In this document: positions 31,175-39,530 of the stretch, piece by piece
Layout of the letters: every line of letters starts with the position of its first letter
How positions within the stretch are numbered: the first letter of the stretch is position 1
Source: Armatimonadota bacterium
GTDB lineage: Bacteria > Armatimonadota > Hebobacteria > GCA-020354555 > CP070648
Assembly: GCA_035527535.1 (NCBI GenBank)
Contig: DATLAK010000044.1
Coordinates: forward strand, 1 to 47,770
Length of the DNA: 47,770 bases
Direction: 5' to 3'
Notes under the pieces: generated by a model
Database searches by the model: none
What the model was told of the DNA's origin: nothing
What the model saw: only the letters and a program-made list of their open reading frames with translations
Made by a program: the position numbers and the translations under genes

Positions 31175-32575
31175 TCACCCCTTCTCCGCCCGCAGGCGGG
31201 GGAAGTAGAGCCCGCGCAGCAGCTTCGCGTTGCCCGGGCTGGGGGGGCTGAAGATCATCAGCCGCGCCTGCGCCGCCAGCACCTGCTCCACCAGCTCTCG
31301 CGTCAGCGTGGGGTCGCCGTTGTTGCACAGCAGCCCGATGGTGTTGCTGATGTTGTAGCCGGAGATGAAGTAGCGCAGGTACTCCGGCTCCAGGTAGCGG
31401 CCTTCCTGCGCCTCGCCCCGGAAGTTGTAGTCGCCCCAGGTGTCAATGAACGGGCAGTAAAGGAAGGGGCACCACCCCTTGACATACCCGGCCCCCGGCG
31501 GATTGCCGGTGGTATGCAGCATCAGCATGCGGTCGTCGCCCAGTATCTCGCGGGCCTTGCGCACCAGGTAGTAGGAGCGCGCTACCGAGCCCAGGTAGAG
31601 GCCGTCGAAATAGAGCCCGTCGGGGGCGATCGCTTCGGTATTCAGCAGGCGCTTGATTTCGGCGAGATACACTTCGACGTTCTCCCCGTCCGCGACCCCG
31701 GGGATAATCATCGCCTCGGGGTACTGGTCGGCCCACGGTTCGTAGCGGCTGCCGCGGTAGAAGTAAAAGGGGGAGGCATAGACGAAAATCCGCATCCCCA
31801 ACTCGTGCGCCCAGCGAATCGTCCGCGCCCAGCGGCGGGAATGTCGCGGCTCGAACTCCATGTTCCAGCGCTTCCACCACTGCATCTCGTTGGCCGGCAG
31901 CAGGACCTTGCCCCAGCGCGCGATGTCCTCCATTTCCGGCCGCTCCCAATACGGGTGCTTGACGCTTACCGGCGGGTGGCATACCACCACCTCCTCGTCG
32001 GCGCGCTTTTGCGGATAGGGCTTGGGAGGGAAGATGCCGACCAGCAGCACGTCCGCGGGCTGCAGGAAGAAGATCGCCCCGCGCGGCGTCTCCCTCAACG
32101 CGCCGTCCCCTATCACGTAGGCGCCGAAGCCGCCGTCGGGATCGAGGCGCATGAGGTTGGCCAGCCACACGCTGCGCAGCTCAGGCTCGATGTGGCAGTG
32201 GAGGGTCACCTCGGCTCCCCGCCGCGTAGAGATGTGCAGCAGCGAATCGCAGTTGACGCGCAGGGTGGTTCTGCCCCGGTCCGCCCGCAGGATGAGGGCG
32301 CCCGAACCCTCGGCCGCCACCCGCATCCCCGTCAACCGGGCGGGCGCGACCTGTACTGTGACCACGCGCCGCGGACTCGGCAGCCGCGCACGGCAGACGA
32401 TGCGCCCCTTCGTCGCGTCAATCTCGAACACCGCCCCCGTGGTCACGATCCGGGCGCTCTGCGCACGGACCTGCGCCTCCTCCACCCCCATTCCCCACGC
32501 CGCCTGCATGAAGTTGCGCGGCGACAGCATGAGTTGCCGCTCATCCGGCGTTCTCTCGGTCCTGGTCGTTGCCAT
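31175..32575 (-). CDS. Predicted TIM-barrel glycosidase-like protein, uncharacterised
   Basis: The 466-residue protein has an N-terminal beta-rich half (about residues 40-190). The C-terminal half is barrel-like: WARTIRWAHELGMRIFVYAS, the segment YPEAMIIPGVADGENVEVYL, AIAPDGLYFDGLYLGSVARS and HTTGNPPGAGYVKGWCPFLY. The DGLYFDG strand end carries Asp residues at the place where barrel glycosidases keep catalytic acids. No signal peptide is present. I do not recognise a named family. It lies downstream of the FAD oxidoreductase on the same strand. Confidence 0.6.
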   Translation of the reverse strand: MATTRTERTPDERQLMLSPRNFMQAAWGMGVEEAQVRAQSARIVTTGAVFEIDATKGRIVCRARLPSPRRVVTVQVAPARLTGMRVAAEGSGALILRADRGRTTLRVNCDSLLHISTRRGAEVTLHCHIEPELRSVWLANLMRLDPDGGFGAYVIGDGALRETPRGAIFFLQPADVLLVGIFPPKPYPQKRADEEVVVCHPPVSVKHPYWERPEMEDIARWGKVLLPANEMQWWKRWNMEFEPRHSRRWARTIRWAHELGMRIFVYASPFYFYRGSRYEPWADQYPEAMIIPGVADGENVEVYLAEIKRLLNTEAIAPDGLYFDGLYLGSVARSYYLVRKAREILGDDRMLMLHTTGNPPGAGYVKGWCPFLYCPFIDTWGDYNFRGEAQEGRYLEPEYLRYFISGYNISNTIGLLCNNGDPTLTRELVEQVLAAQARLMIFSPPSPGNAKLLRGLYFPRLRAEKG

Positions 32576-32607
32576 TTCAACCGTCCCCTATCCTGTGATG
32601 ATCGTGG

Positions 32608-32898
32608 TCATTCCGGCGTCGGCGGCTGCTCGAACAGCAGCAGGTGCATACTCCAGGGCGCGACCTCGGGCACTGCGACGCGCCGGTACCCCGGCTCCGG
32701 CGTAGGCTCAGTTTCCAACCACGCCGTCTTCCCCTCCATCGGCACATGCTCGACCTCACCCGGCGGCATCCGTAGCCGCAGCGCCAGCTCGGGCTGCGGG
32801 TCGAGCGAGGCATTGAGCACCACCACCGCCGCCCGGCCGTTCGCGCCCGCGCGCGCCCACGTGCCGCGCGACGGCCGCCTCTCGTGCCCGCGAGCTGC
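32608..32898 (-). pseudogene. C-terminal domain fragment, probably of a glycosidase
   Basis: The frame reads RAAVVVLNASLDPQPELALR, then MPPGEVEHVPMEGKTAWLE, then PEVAPWSMHLLLFEQPPTPE and a stop. This is the kind of beta-sandwich that ends many large glycosidases. No start with a ribosome site precedes the domain; upstream the frame runs into the FAD oxidoreductase gene. I take it as a detached 3' end. Confidence 0.5.
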
Positions 32899-32920
32899 GA
32901 GGGGGATGGGGAGGGCGGCA

Positions 32921-34264
32921 CTACGCGGCGGGCGGCACTTGCTCGAGATAGACGCCGTCGGCGCGAAGCACATCCTGCAGCCCGGCGACCTCCAGCTCGG
33001 TCATCTCGATCCCGGCCTGCAACGCCAGCGCCGCCGCCGTGCCCACCCCCTGGCCCATGACCATGCAATGAGACTGAAGCCGCACCGACGCAAGCCCTTC
33101 GTGGGTCGCGGAGGCGCACCGGCCGGCGACTGCCAGATTGGGAAGGTCGTCGTTCAGGCACATCCCCAATGGGATATGGTAGCTTTGCCCGGCGGGAAGC
33201 ATGATGCTCTCGTTTCTGTCGTGCCATGTACTGTAGCCCGAACCGAGGGGGTCGTGGATGTCGATCCCCCAGAAGCCGTGGCCGACCGCATCGGGCTGCT
33301 TCCGGGCGGAGAGGACCATGTCGGCGTCCAGAGTCTTCCGACCCTTGATCCGGCGCGACTCGCGGACCCCCAGGGCGAAACCGGTCTGCTCGACCTCCAC
33401 CTGCTCGAAGCCGGGGATCCGGCGCCGCATGAAGCCGACGTATTCGTGCGCCTGCCGCCGCGCGCGCGCCGTGAGCGCTGTCAGCTCCTCCTCGTCGAGC
33501 GGGTCGCCGGCGACGGGGCTCATGTTCGCCATCTGCCGATTCTTCGCGTGGCGACAGGGGTTGAATGCAGGCCCATAGGGAGGGAGATCGCCTGCACGGC
33601 TGAGCGCCCGCATCTCTTCGCCGATCGCCTCCATCTCCTCGTCGGTCATCGCCTGCCGCCTGCACTCATCAATCCCGCACAGGCGATACACCATGGTCAT
33701 TCCCTGGACGCGACCGTCGGCTCGCCGCCCGTATTCGAATCCCAGCCCGGCCTTGGCGGCGACGTCTCCGTCACCGGTGGCATCAATGACGATCCCAGCC
33801 GTCACCGCGCGGCGGCCAGCCTTGGTGTCGGTCAGGACGCCGCGGATTCTCCCCTCCTCGATCACGGGATCGCCGGCCACCAGATTGCAGATCGTCCGCA
33901 CGCCGGCTTCCTGCAGCATCTCATGCCAGACCACCTTGAGTCCTTCCGGCTCGACCCAATGGGTCTCGTAGAGGTGAGGGGTGCGCGGAAACCAGCGCGC
34001 CCAACCGCGCTCGTGCAGCCGTCTGGCGGACTCATCTACCAGCCCGAAGATGACCAGCTTCTCGCGATCACTCCGCACCCAATGGTTGACCAGGGCCGCC
34101 GTCCCCATGCCCCCTACGCACGGCCAGCGCTCAAGCAGCACGACCTCGGCCCCGTGGCGGGCCGCCGCGATCGCGGCGGCGACCCCGGCAGGACCGCCGC
34201 CGCAGACGAGAACATCACATTGCGCCAGGACCGGTGTTTCTGCCTGCGGTACGATTACGTGCAT
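32921..34264 (-). CDS. FAD-dependent oxidoreductase
   Basis: The 447-residue protein starts with a Rossmann fold, CDVLVCGGGPAGVAAAIAAA (GGGPAG at residues 22-27), and LLERWPCVGGMGTAALV. Further FAD-family marks are VIDATGDGDVAAKAGLGFEY, TGFALGVRESRRIKGRKTL, YHIPLGMCLNDDLPNLAVAG and a closing MVMGQGVGTAAALALQAG. This is the FAD_oxidored type common beside glycan-degradation genes in Planctomycetes and Armatimonadota, where substrates are mostly unknown. The start at 34264 has GGAG nine bases upstream and overlaps the preceding small gene by 10 bases. Confidence 0.82.
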   Translation of the reverse strand: MHVIVPQAETPVLAQCDVLVCGGGPAGVAAAIAAARHGAEVVLLERWPCVGGMGTAALVNHWVRSDREKLVIFGLVDESARRLHERGWARWFPRTPHLYETHWVEPEGLKVVWHEMLQEAGVRTICNLVAGDPVIEEGRIRGVLTDTKAGRRAVTAGIVIDATGDGDVAAKAGLGFEYGRRADGRVQGMTMVYRLCGIDECRRQAMTDEEMEAIGEEMRALSRAGDLPPYGPAFNPCRHAKNRQMANMSPVAGDPLDEEELTALTARARRQAHEYVGFMRRRIPGFEQVEVEQTGFALGVRESRRIKGRKTLDADMVLSARKQPDAVGHGFWGIDIHDPLGSGYSTWHDRNESIMLPAGQSYHIPLGMCLNDDLPNLAVAGRCASATHEGLASVRLQSHCMVMGQGVGTAAALALQAGIEMTELEVAGLQDVLRADGVYLEQVPPAA

Positions 34265-34512
34265 GGCGTTCGCTCCCGTGCGCAGCCCTCGCCTCCGCTC
34301 CGTGCCCCGAGGGCGGCGAATGGATCTTGGCAAGGAGCTGCGTCGCGCTCCCAAGTCGTCTCGGCGGAGCCCGGCCAGACCGCGTGCGCCGCCTGCTCGA
34401 TGAGCGCGTGCAGCCGGTCAATCGTGCCCCGGTTATGTTCCAGCCAGGTCCGCCGCAGCAGCCGCTCCTGCTCCAGCCAGTATGCCGGATGTACTCTCAG
34501 TGCGGTTATCAT
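34255..34512 (-). CDS. Small helical protein, coupled to the oxidoreductase
   Basis: The 85-residue protein is mostly helix: LRVHPAYWLEQERLLRRTWL and EHNRGTIDRLHALIEQAAHA. A less ordered tail overlaps the start of the oxidoreductase gene by 10 bases. ATG 34512 has a strong GGGGAGG site six bases upstream, good evidence that it is translated. I do not recognise the family; the tail may be a frameshift or readthrough product. Confidence 0.5.
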   Translation of the reverse strand: MITALRVHPAYWLEQERLLRRTWLEHNRGTIDRLHALIEQAAHAVWPGSAETTWERDAAPCQDPFAALGARSGGEGCARERTPCT

Positions 34513-34706
34513 CTCGCGCCTCCCCAACTGCTATGGATGCACGGCCACGCCCTGGGGCGCGGGGGCGATGCGCGGAGACCGCCGTTTCGCCGCTCGCGCC
34601 GGGATGCCTTCTGCAACTTGGCGCGGCAGGACAGCCGGTCAGCGGCGGCTAGTAGCGAGCGGTTAGAGCTGCCCAGGCGCATGTGCGCCGGCGAGGAGGG
34701 AGTCCG

Positions 34707-36776
34707 ATGCGAAAGGCATGTATCGTCGCACTCTTGGTGGTTGCCTTGGCGACGGGGCTGCTGGCCTTCACGGCCGGCGCGGAGGTCTCGGCACCGACTA
34801 AGGTGACGCCCAAGATCATCGCCGCCCCTGCGGCCAAGGTTCTCGCGCCGCCTACGGCGAGCATCCAAGCGAGTTTCCAGGGCTTGGTAGCCAAGCAGAG
34901 CTGGCCCCGGGACCAGCAGCAGGCGGTGCTGGGGGCATTCGCCAAGCTGCCCGCCGGCATGCAGCAGGCGGTCGCCGCCAGCCGCGACCGCGGCGTGGCG
35001 AGCAAGCTGGGCGTGGCGGCCATGCGCTTCGACCGCTCCATCATCGCCCGCCCGCCCTTCGCCATCAAGTTGCCGCATGTCACCAGCGTGTGGCCGGCCA
35101 GCGGCGACGGCGCGCCCCACAGCTACCTGCTGGTGTACGGCATCGGCATGAACGCCGACTGCGAGGTCTGGTTCGACGGGGCGGCGCGCACTACCCACTA
35201 CATGCCCTGGGGCGAGGATTGGGGCGATTGCATCGGCTGCGAGATCCCGGCGCTGGCGCTGGCGCACGACTACGACCTCTACGTCAAGGACACCGCCGCC
35301 GACCGCGCGGGCAATCATCTCAACTACCGGGTGGTGGCGCCGCGCAGTTGGCGCGGGTGGCACGGCTGGAAGTTCGCCAATTTCGGCGAGCCCAACCCGC
35401 CGGGGATGCCGTGGGAGAACTTCCGCCACTACTTCGGCGCCGACGAGGTGGAGGACGGCGCCGGGCATCACCTGCCCGCGGCCCAGGCGTGGTTCGACAG
35501 CACCTACCGCGGCGTGGGCCGCGGCGGCAACTGCTTCGGCATGACCCTGCGCGCCATCCGCACCCTGTTTTGGCAGCCGTGGTCGGCCCACCAGTCGTGG
35601 TGGAACGGCCACCGCCTCGCGCGCGCCTGGAGCTACGACTTCGTCAACGAGGTGCACCGCACCGTCAACGAGGACCAGGCGGCCCAGCTCGAGGCCAGCA
35701 TCATGGCCAACCGCCAGTGGCTGCTCGACAACCAGGACCATAACCAGGCGTGGGAGCGCTGCCGCACCCTCATCGGCCAGCTCGGCGCCGGCAACCAGCC
35801 CCTGCTCAGCATCTACGGCCCCGGCTGGGGGCACTGCGTCTGGCCCTATCGCACCGAGGAGGTCGGCAACACCCGCCGCATCTTCATCTACGACAATAAC
35901 GTCCCCTACGCCGAGGACGAGACCGCCGATGGCACCCGGGTAGTCGAGATCAACAAGACCACCGGCGCCCTCACCTGGGGCAGCGCCACCCGCACCATCT
36001 GTCGCAGCTACGCCGACTGCACCCCCGCCAACCCCCACCTGCCGACCGAGGCGACCGACGGCGAGGCCGCCACCATGGTCACCCTGGTCCTGGACAAGCC
36101 CGGGCGCATCACCCAGATCAGCGATGAGCGCGGGCGCCATTTCTACGTCGCCGGCCGTATCAATACCGATACCAAGACCCGCATCCCCAACGCGGGGCTG
36201 TTCCTGCCCGACACCGGCACCACCACCGACCCCGACTTCCCAGCGGTTTACATCTTCCGTCGCGCGCGCGACAAGCAGCTCGACCTCCAGCTCGCCGGCG
36301 TTCGCGGCCGCAAGCTGCGCGCGTTCACTCCGGGCGCCGTGTTCGAGGTGGAATCCGGCGGCGATCAGGCGCAGGTGACCCTGGCCCGCCTGCTGACCAA
36401 CCAGGTCTCGCTGCTGTGGAACCAGGACCAGCCGGCGCAGCTCCGCGCCATCATGCGCGTCGGCCCGCGCCAGGAGCGCGTGATCGGCGTCAAGGTGCTG
36501 GAGGGAGCGCGGGGGCTGCGGCTGACGCCCAAGGCGGACCGCAGCGGGGTGACCATCGAGAACCGCACCGGCGCCGCGGTGCGCTACCAGGTTGAGATGC
36601 AGAGCTTCCAGGCGGGGCGGGTGCTGACGATGCAGGCCCCGGTGCAGACGCTCGCCACGCAGACCGGGGCGGTGGTAACTCCCGCCAACTGGACGCAACT
36701 GCGGGACGTCAACCTCGAACTGCGCAACCTGCGCACCGGCGCCACCATCCGCCGCGAGGTCCTGCGGCCGCAGTAG
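34707..36776 (+). CDS. Secreted protein with papain-like Cys/His/Asp arrangement
   Basis: The 689-residue protein has a signal peptide (MRKACIVALLVVALATGLLA to about residue 27). An IPT/TIG-like region follows (about residues 125-155, HVTSVWPASGDGAPHSYLLV, then CEVWFDG). Next is a domain with Cys276 in GRGGNCFGM, His376 in GPGWGHCVWPY and Asp396 in IFIYDNNVPYAED. The order Cys, His, Asp/Asn with a GNCxG start is that of papain-fold peptidases and transglutaminases. The C-terminal 200 residues are beta-rich (binding domains). The start has GAGGAGGGAG upstream. I do not recognise a named family. Confidence 0.75.
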   Translation: MRKACIVALLVVALATGLLAFTAGAEVSAPTKVTPKIIAAPAAKVLAPPTASIQASFQGLVAKQSWPRDQQQAVLGAFAKLPAGMQQAVAASRDRGVASKLGVAAMRFDRSIIARPPFAIKLPHVTSVWPASGDGAPHSYLLVYGIGMNADCEVWFDGAARTTHYMPWGEDWGDCIGCEIPALALAHDYDLYVKDTAADRAGNHLNYRVVAPRSWRGWHGWKFANFGEPNPPGMPWENFRHYFGADEVEDGAGHHLPAAQAWFDSTYRGVGRGGNCFGMTLRAIRTLFWQPWSAHQSWWNGHRLARAWSYDFVNEVHRTVNEDQAAQLEASIMANRQWLLDNQDHNQAWERCRTLIGQLGAGNQPLLSIYGPGWGHCVWPYRTEEVGNTRRIFIYDNNVPYAEDETADGTRVVEINKTTGALTWGSATRTICRSYADCTPANPHLPTEATDGEAATMVTLVLDKPGRITQISDERGRHFYVAGRINTDTKTRIPNAGLFLPDTGTTTDPDFPAVYIFRRARDKQLDLQLAGVRGRKLRAFTPGAVFEVESGGDQAQVTLARLLTNQVSLLWNQDQPAQLRAIMRVGPRQERVIGVKVLEGARGLRLTPKADRSGVTIENRTGAAVRYQVEMQSFQAGRVLTMQAPVQTLATQTGAVVTPANWTQLRDVNLELRNLRTGATIRREVLRPQ

Positions 36777-36804
36777 CCAGGGGCGACGCAAACGCGCAGA
36801 TCCG

Positions 36805-36828
36805 GGGGGCGGTTCGCGAGCCGCCCCC
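36805..36828 (+). terminator. Hairpin after the secreted peptidase-like gene
   Basis: GGGGGCGG and CCGCCCCC pair around an 8-base loop, 28 bases after the stop. There is no U-run. A short coding-like stretch (KGNIATALRDRAERRFSIAR) lies at about 36875-36935 but has no start and is not called. Confidence 0.5.
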
Positions 36829-36961
36829 ACGGCTGCGATGAGCGCATCAGATAGAAACCGGGCGCGCACGCAAGCGCAAGGGCAACATCGCCACCGCCCT
36901 GCGCGACCGCGCCGAGCGCCGCTTCAGCATCGCGCGCCTGCAGCCCCCACATGTCGGGGTG

Positions 36962-38254
36962 TCACCCGCGGAGCCAGGTTGTCACCCCCTCCATTCGCAG
37001 CGGCTGGACATAACGCGCGATGCCGGAGGTGACCGCATGCAGCACCTCGCGCTCCGGATCGGCGGCGACGCCGAGAGTTTGGGCATTGGCGTACAGCCGC
37101 CGCCGCGCCTCCTTCACCTGCGGATGGGTGAACGTGTAGTGCCCGCAGACGATGGTCACCTCCGCGCGGCGAGCCGGGTCCGCGCGCAGGTCGGCCTCGG
37201 TGGTGCCCTTCTCCGCCGGCCGCAGCCACTTGGCCCAGCGCCCGGCGGAGAGCACCTGGTCCTCGACGATGCGCCGCAAGTCCGATGGCGCGACACCGGG
37301 GGCGGGGTTCTCGCGCAGGGCGGCCGTCTCGCGGTCGGCGAGGGCCAGCAGGGCCTCCGTCTCGGCGTGACCGAACTCGGGGGCGATGTTGGCGGCGGTG
37401 ATGCCCAGCTCGGGGTGGGCGCGCAGCACGTCGTCAGGCAAGTAGTCCGCGTTGTGCTCCTTGAAGCCGAGGCCATGCTCGCGCGCGACCCTCGCCAGCC
37501 GCCGCGCCGTGGCCGCGTCGAAGACGCCGACGTTGTCCCGCATCTTGAGTAAGGTGCCGGTTTGCCCCACGACGAACGCAGGGCGCGGCAGCCCCTGCGC
37601 CTCGAGCTGGCGCAGCAGGTCGGTCAGGAACCCCGCGAAATCGGCCTCGGCCGTCAGCCCGCCGCGGATGTCGTCGGTGCCGATCTCATACGAAACCGGC
37701 GGCAGGCCGCGCTCGGTGCGGACGCGCTCGATGGTCTGCACCAGTTCCAGGCTGCGCGCGGCGATGTCCTCCGGGGCGACCGCGCCGCCGGGATCGCGCG
37801 TGGGGTCAACATGCAGCTGGTGGAAGCCCGCCGCGAGGTCCGCCAGCAGGGACTCCGTCGCGCTCGCCATGGCCTGCTCCAGAGGCAGGCCGGCGCGCAT
37901 CTCGTCGTCGCGGAACCAGGGGCCGCCGTGGTCGCGGCAGATATAGAGCAGGCCCTCGAACCCGGCCGCGGCCGCCAGGCGCCGGATGTCCGCGGCGAAG
38001 GTCTCCTGCGTCCAGCCCTCGACATAGCCCCCCCCGAACGCGGCGGCATCCACCTGGTTGCGGCTGGCGATCAGCATCACCGGGCAGTCGGCGTCGCGCC
38101 CCACCGCAAGCGCCGCGCGCACCACCAGCGCCGACATCGGCCCGACCCCCAGCAGCGTCGGCGCCCATCCCTCCTGCTCATAGCGGCCCAGCAGACGGGC
38201 GACGACCTCATTCAGAGTCAAGTCAAGCGGCAACCTGGTTCCCAACTCATGCAC
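36962..38254 (-). CDS. GatZ/KbaZ-like (D-tagatose-bisphosphate aldolase non-catalytic subunit family) protein
   Basis: The 430-residue protein has the family series: MLIASRNQVDAAAFGGGYV, YICRDHGGPWFRDDE, a HQLHVDPTRDPGG loop, SYEIGTDDIRGGL, FVVGQTGTLLKMRDNVG, the FKEHNADYLPDDVLR block and ITAANIAPEFGHAETEAL. GatZ and KbaZ stabilise the catalytic GatY/KbaY aldolase in E. coli. No GatY/KbaY gene is here, so it may act alone or with a distant partner. GTG 38254 is directly against AGGAG; TTG 38245 is better spaced and may be the true start. Bases 36829-36961 hold no supported gene. Confidence 0.85.
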   Translation of the reverse strand: MHELGTRLPLDLTLNEVVARLLGRYEQEGWAPTLLGVGPMSALVVRAALAVGRDADCPVMLIASRNQVDAAAFGGGYVEGWTQETFAADIRRLAAAAGFEGLLYICRDHGGPWFRDDEMRAGLPLEQAMASATESLLADLAAGFHQLHVDPTRDPGGAVAPEDIAARSLELVQTIERVRTERGLPPVSYEIGTDDIRGGLTAEADFAGFLTDLLRQLEAQGLPRPAFVVGQTGTLLKMRDNVGVFDAATARRLARVAREHGLGFKEHNADYLPDDVLRAHPELGITAANIAPEFGHAETEALLALADRETAALRENPAPGVAPSDLRRIVEDQVLSAGRWAKWLRPAEKGTTEADLRADPARRAEVTIVCGHYTFTHPQVKEARRRLYANAQTLGVAADPEREVLHAVTSGIARYVQPLRMEGVTTWLRG

Positions 38255-38284
38255 CTCCTCGTCGGTAGGGAGAAAGATAAGCCC

Positions 38285-38326
38285 CGGGCCGCACCGGCAT
38301 GCCCCGGGGCATGCCGGTGCGGCCCG
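38285..38326 (-). terminator. Perfect 42-bp palindrome, terminator of the guaA-like gene
   Basis: Arms of 21 bases (core GGGCCGCACCGGCATGCCCC and its complement) pair with no loop base left over. It lies 47 bases after the guaA-like stop and 31 bases before the next gene start. On the minus strand it is followed by CTTATCTTTCT, a weak U-rich tract. Confidence 0.7.
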
Positions 38327-38372
38327 CGCACTCGCGAGCCGGGTTCTGCGTCATCGGCTCCGCTGCGGGGAG

Positions 38373-39338
38373 CTAGACGACCTCCATCGTTGACGGCGGC
38401 TTGGTGGCGATATTGTAGGTCACGCTGACCACCCCGGGCACCTCCGAGGTCATCCTGGCGGCCAGCTTCTCCAGCACCTCATGCGGCAAGCGCGTCGGCG
38501 CCGCCGTGCGCGCGTCAACACTGTCCCAGCAGCGGACCTCGATCTGCAAGCCGAACTCGCGCTTGCCATCGCGCATACCGGTTACGCGGTCCTGGTGCAG
38601 AATCGCCATGTACTGGAACGCCTCCGTATGCGACAGCTCCGCTTCGACGATGACGGTCGCCCGCCGCACCGTCTCGATCCTCTCCGGCGTCACCTCGCCA
38701 ACGACGCGCGCGGCCAGCGCCGGCCCCGGGAACGGTTTGCGGTTGGACACCGATTCCGGCAGCTTCAGTGCCGCGGCGACCTTGCGCACGCCGTCCTTGC
38801 GCAACTGCACCAACGGCTCGATAATCGCGTAGCCAAACGCGTCCTGGGGATCAATGCCGAGCTGCGCGAAGACATTGTGCTGGCGCTTGATGCCCGCCAC
38901 CGTCTCATCCACATCGGTCAGAATCGTTCCCTGGAGCAGGAACTTCGCGCCGCTGTCGCGCACGAGCTTGCCGAAGACATGCTGGTAGAAGGTCTGGGTT
39001 ATCGCTTCGCGCTTCTCCTCGGGGTCGGTTACGCCTTTGAGCGCGGCGAAGAACTGGTCGCGCGCGTCAACGATCTCGACTATCACCCCCAACCCCGCGA
39101 AAAGGTCAACAATGCGCTGGGGTTCGCCTTCGCGCATCAGGCCATTCTCGACGAAATACGTCCTCAGACGGTCGCCCAACGCGCGGTGGCCGAGCATGGT
39201 CACCGCCGAGGAGTCCACTCCGCCCGACAGGGCGTTGATCGCGACCCCGTCGCCGACCGTTGCCGCGATCTCCGCCGCCTTGTCGGCGATGAACTGTTCC
39301 GCATCCAGCTCGCTCGACTTGATCTCCGTGATGCTCAT
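38373..39338 (-). CDS. Stand-alone GMP synthase ATP-pyrophosphatase domain
   Basis: The 321-residue protein matches only the C-terminal two domains of GuaA. The PP-loop ALSGGVDSSAV lies at residues 36-46. FLLQGTILTDVDETVAGIKR, KPFPGPALAARVVGEVTPER and the terminal SVTYNIATKPPSTME are present. GuaA adenylates XMP and replaces the group with ammonia; the glutaminase domain normally makes that ammonia. Here it is missing, as in archaeal GuaAB pairs, and no glutaminase gene is nearby. Several conserved GuaA positions, such as the KSHHN loop, are altered (KRQHN). It may be a paralogue with another job. The start has GGAGG eight bases upstream. Confidence 0.8.
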   Translation of the reverse strand: MSITEIKSSELDAEQFIADKAAEIAATVGDGVAINALSGGVDSSAVTMLGHRALGDRLRTYFVENGLMREGEPQRIVDLFAGLGVIVEIVDARDQFFAALKGVTDPEEKREAITQTFYQHVFGKLVRDSGAKFLLQGTILTDVDETVAGIKRQHNVFAQLGIDPQDAFGYAIIEPLVQLRKDGVRKVAAALKLPESVSNRKPFPGPALAARVVGEVTPERIETVRRATVIVEAELSHTEAFQYMAILHQDRVTGMRDGKREFGLQIEVRCWDSVDARTAAPTRLPHEVLEKLAARMTSEVPGVVSVTYNIATKPPSTMEVV

Positions 39339-39530
39339 GAGCAGGTCCTCCGCGTCGTTATGCGGCGATAAGGCGGGCGGTGCGCCCACACCAGTCGGGG
39401 CAGCCCGACGGCCCCGGGCCGGAACCATATTCTTGCGACGGCGCGAGGGGGGATTCCTTCCGCGCGCACCTGCCGGGCGCGAAGGCGGGTTAGATCCCCT
39501 GCGTTCATCTGCGCGATCCGCGGACGACTC

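Noticed and set aside
31514-34666. 1050-codon plus-strand frame
   Set aside because: It is antisense to the FAD oxidoreductase and barrel-like genes, which have clear folds and ribosome sites. No domain is visible in it.
34509-36869. 786-codon minus-strand frame
   Set aside because: Antisense to the secreted protein with a signal peptide; low complexity.
36850-36960. Coding-like stretch KGNIATALRDRAERRFSIAR
   Set aside because: No start, no ribosome site and too short to assign; noted only as a possible remnant.
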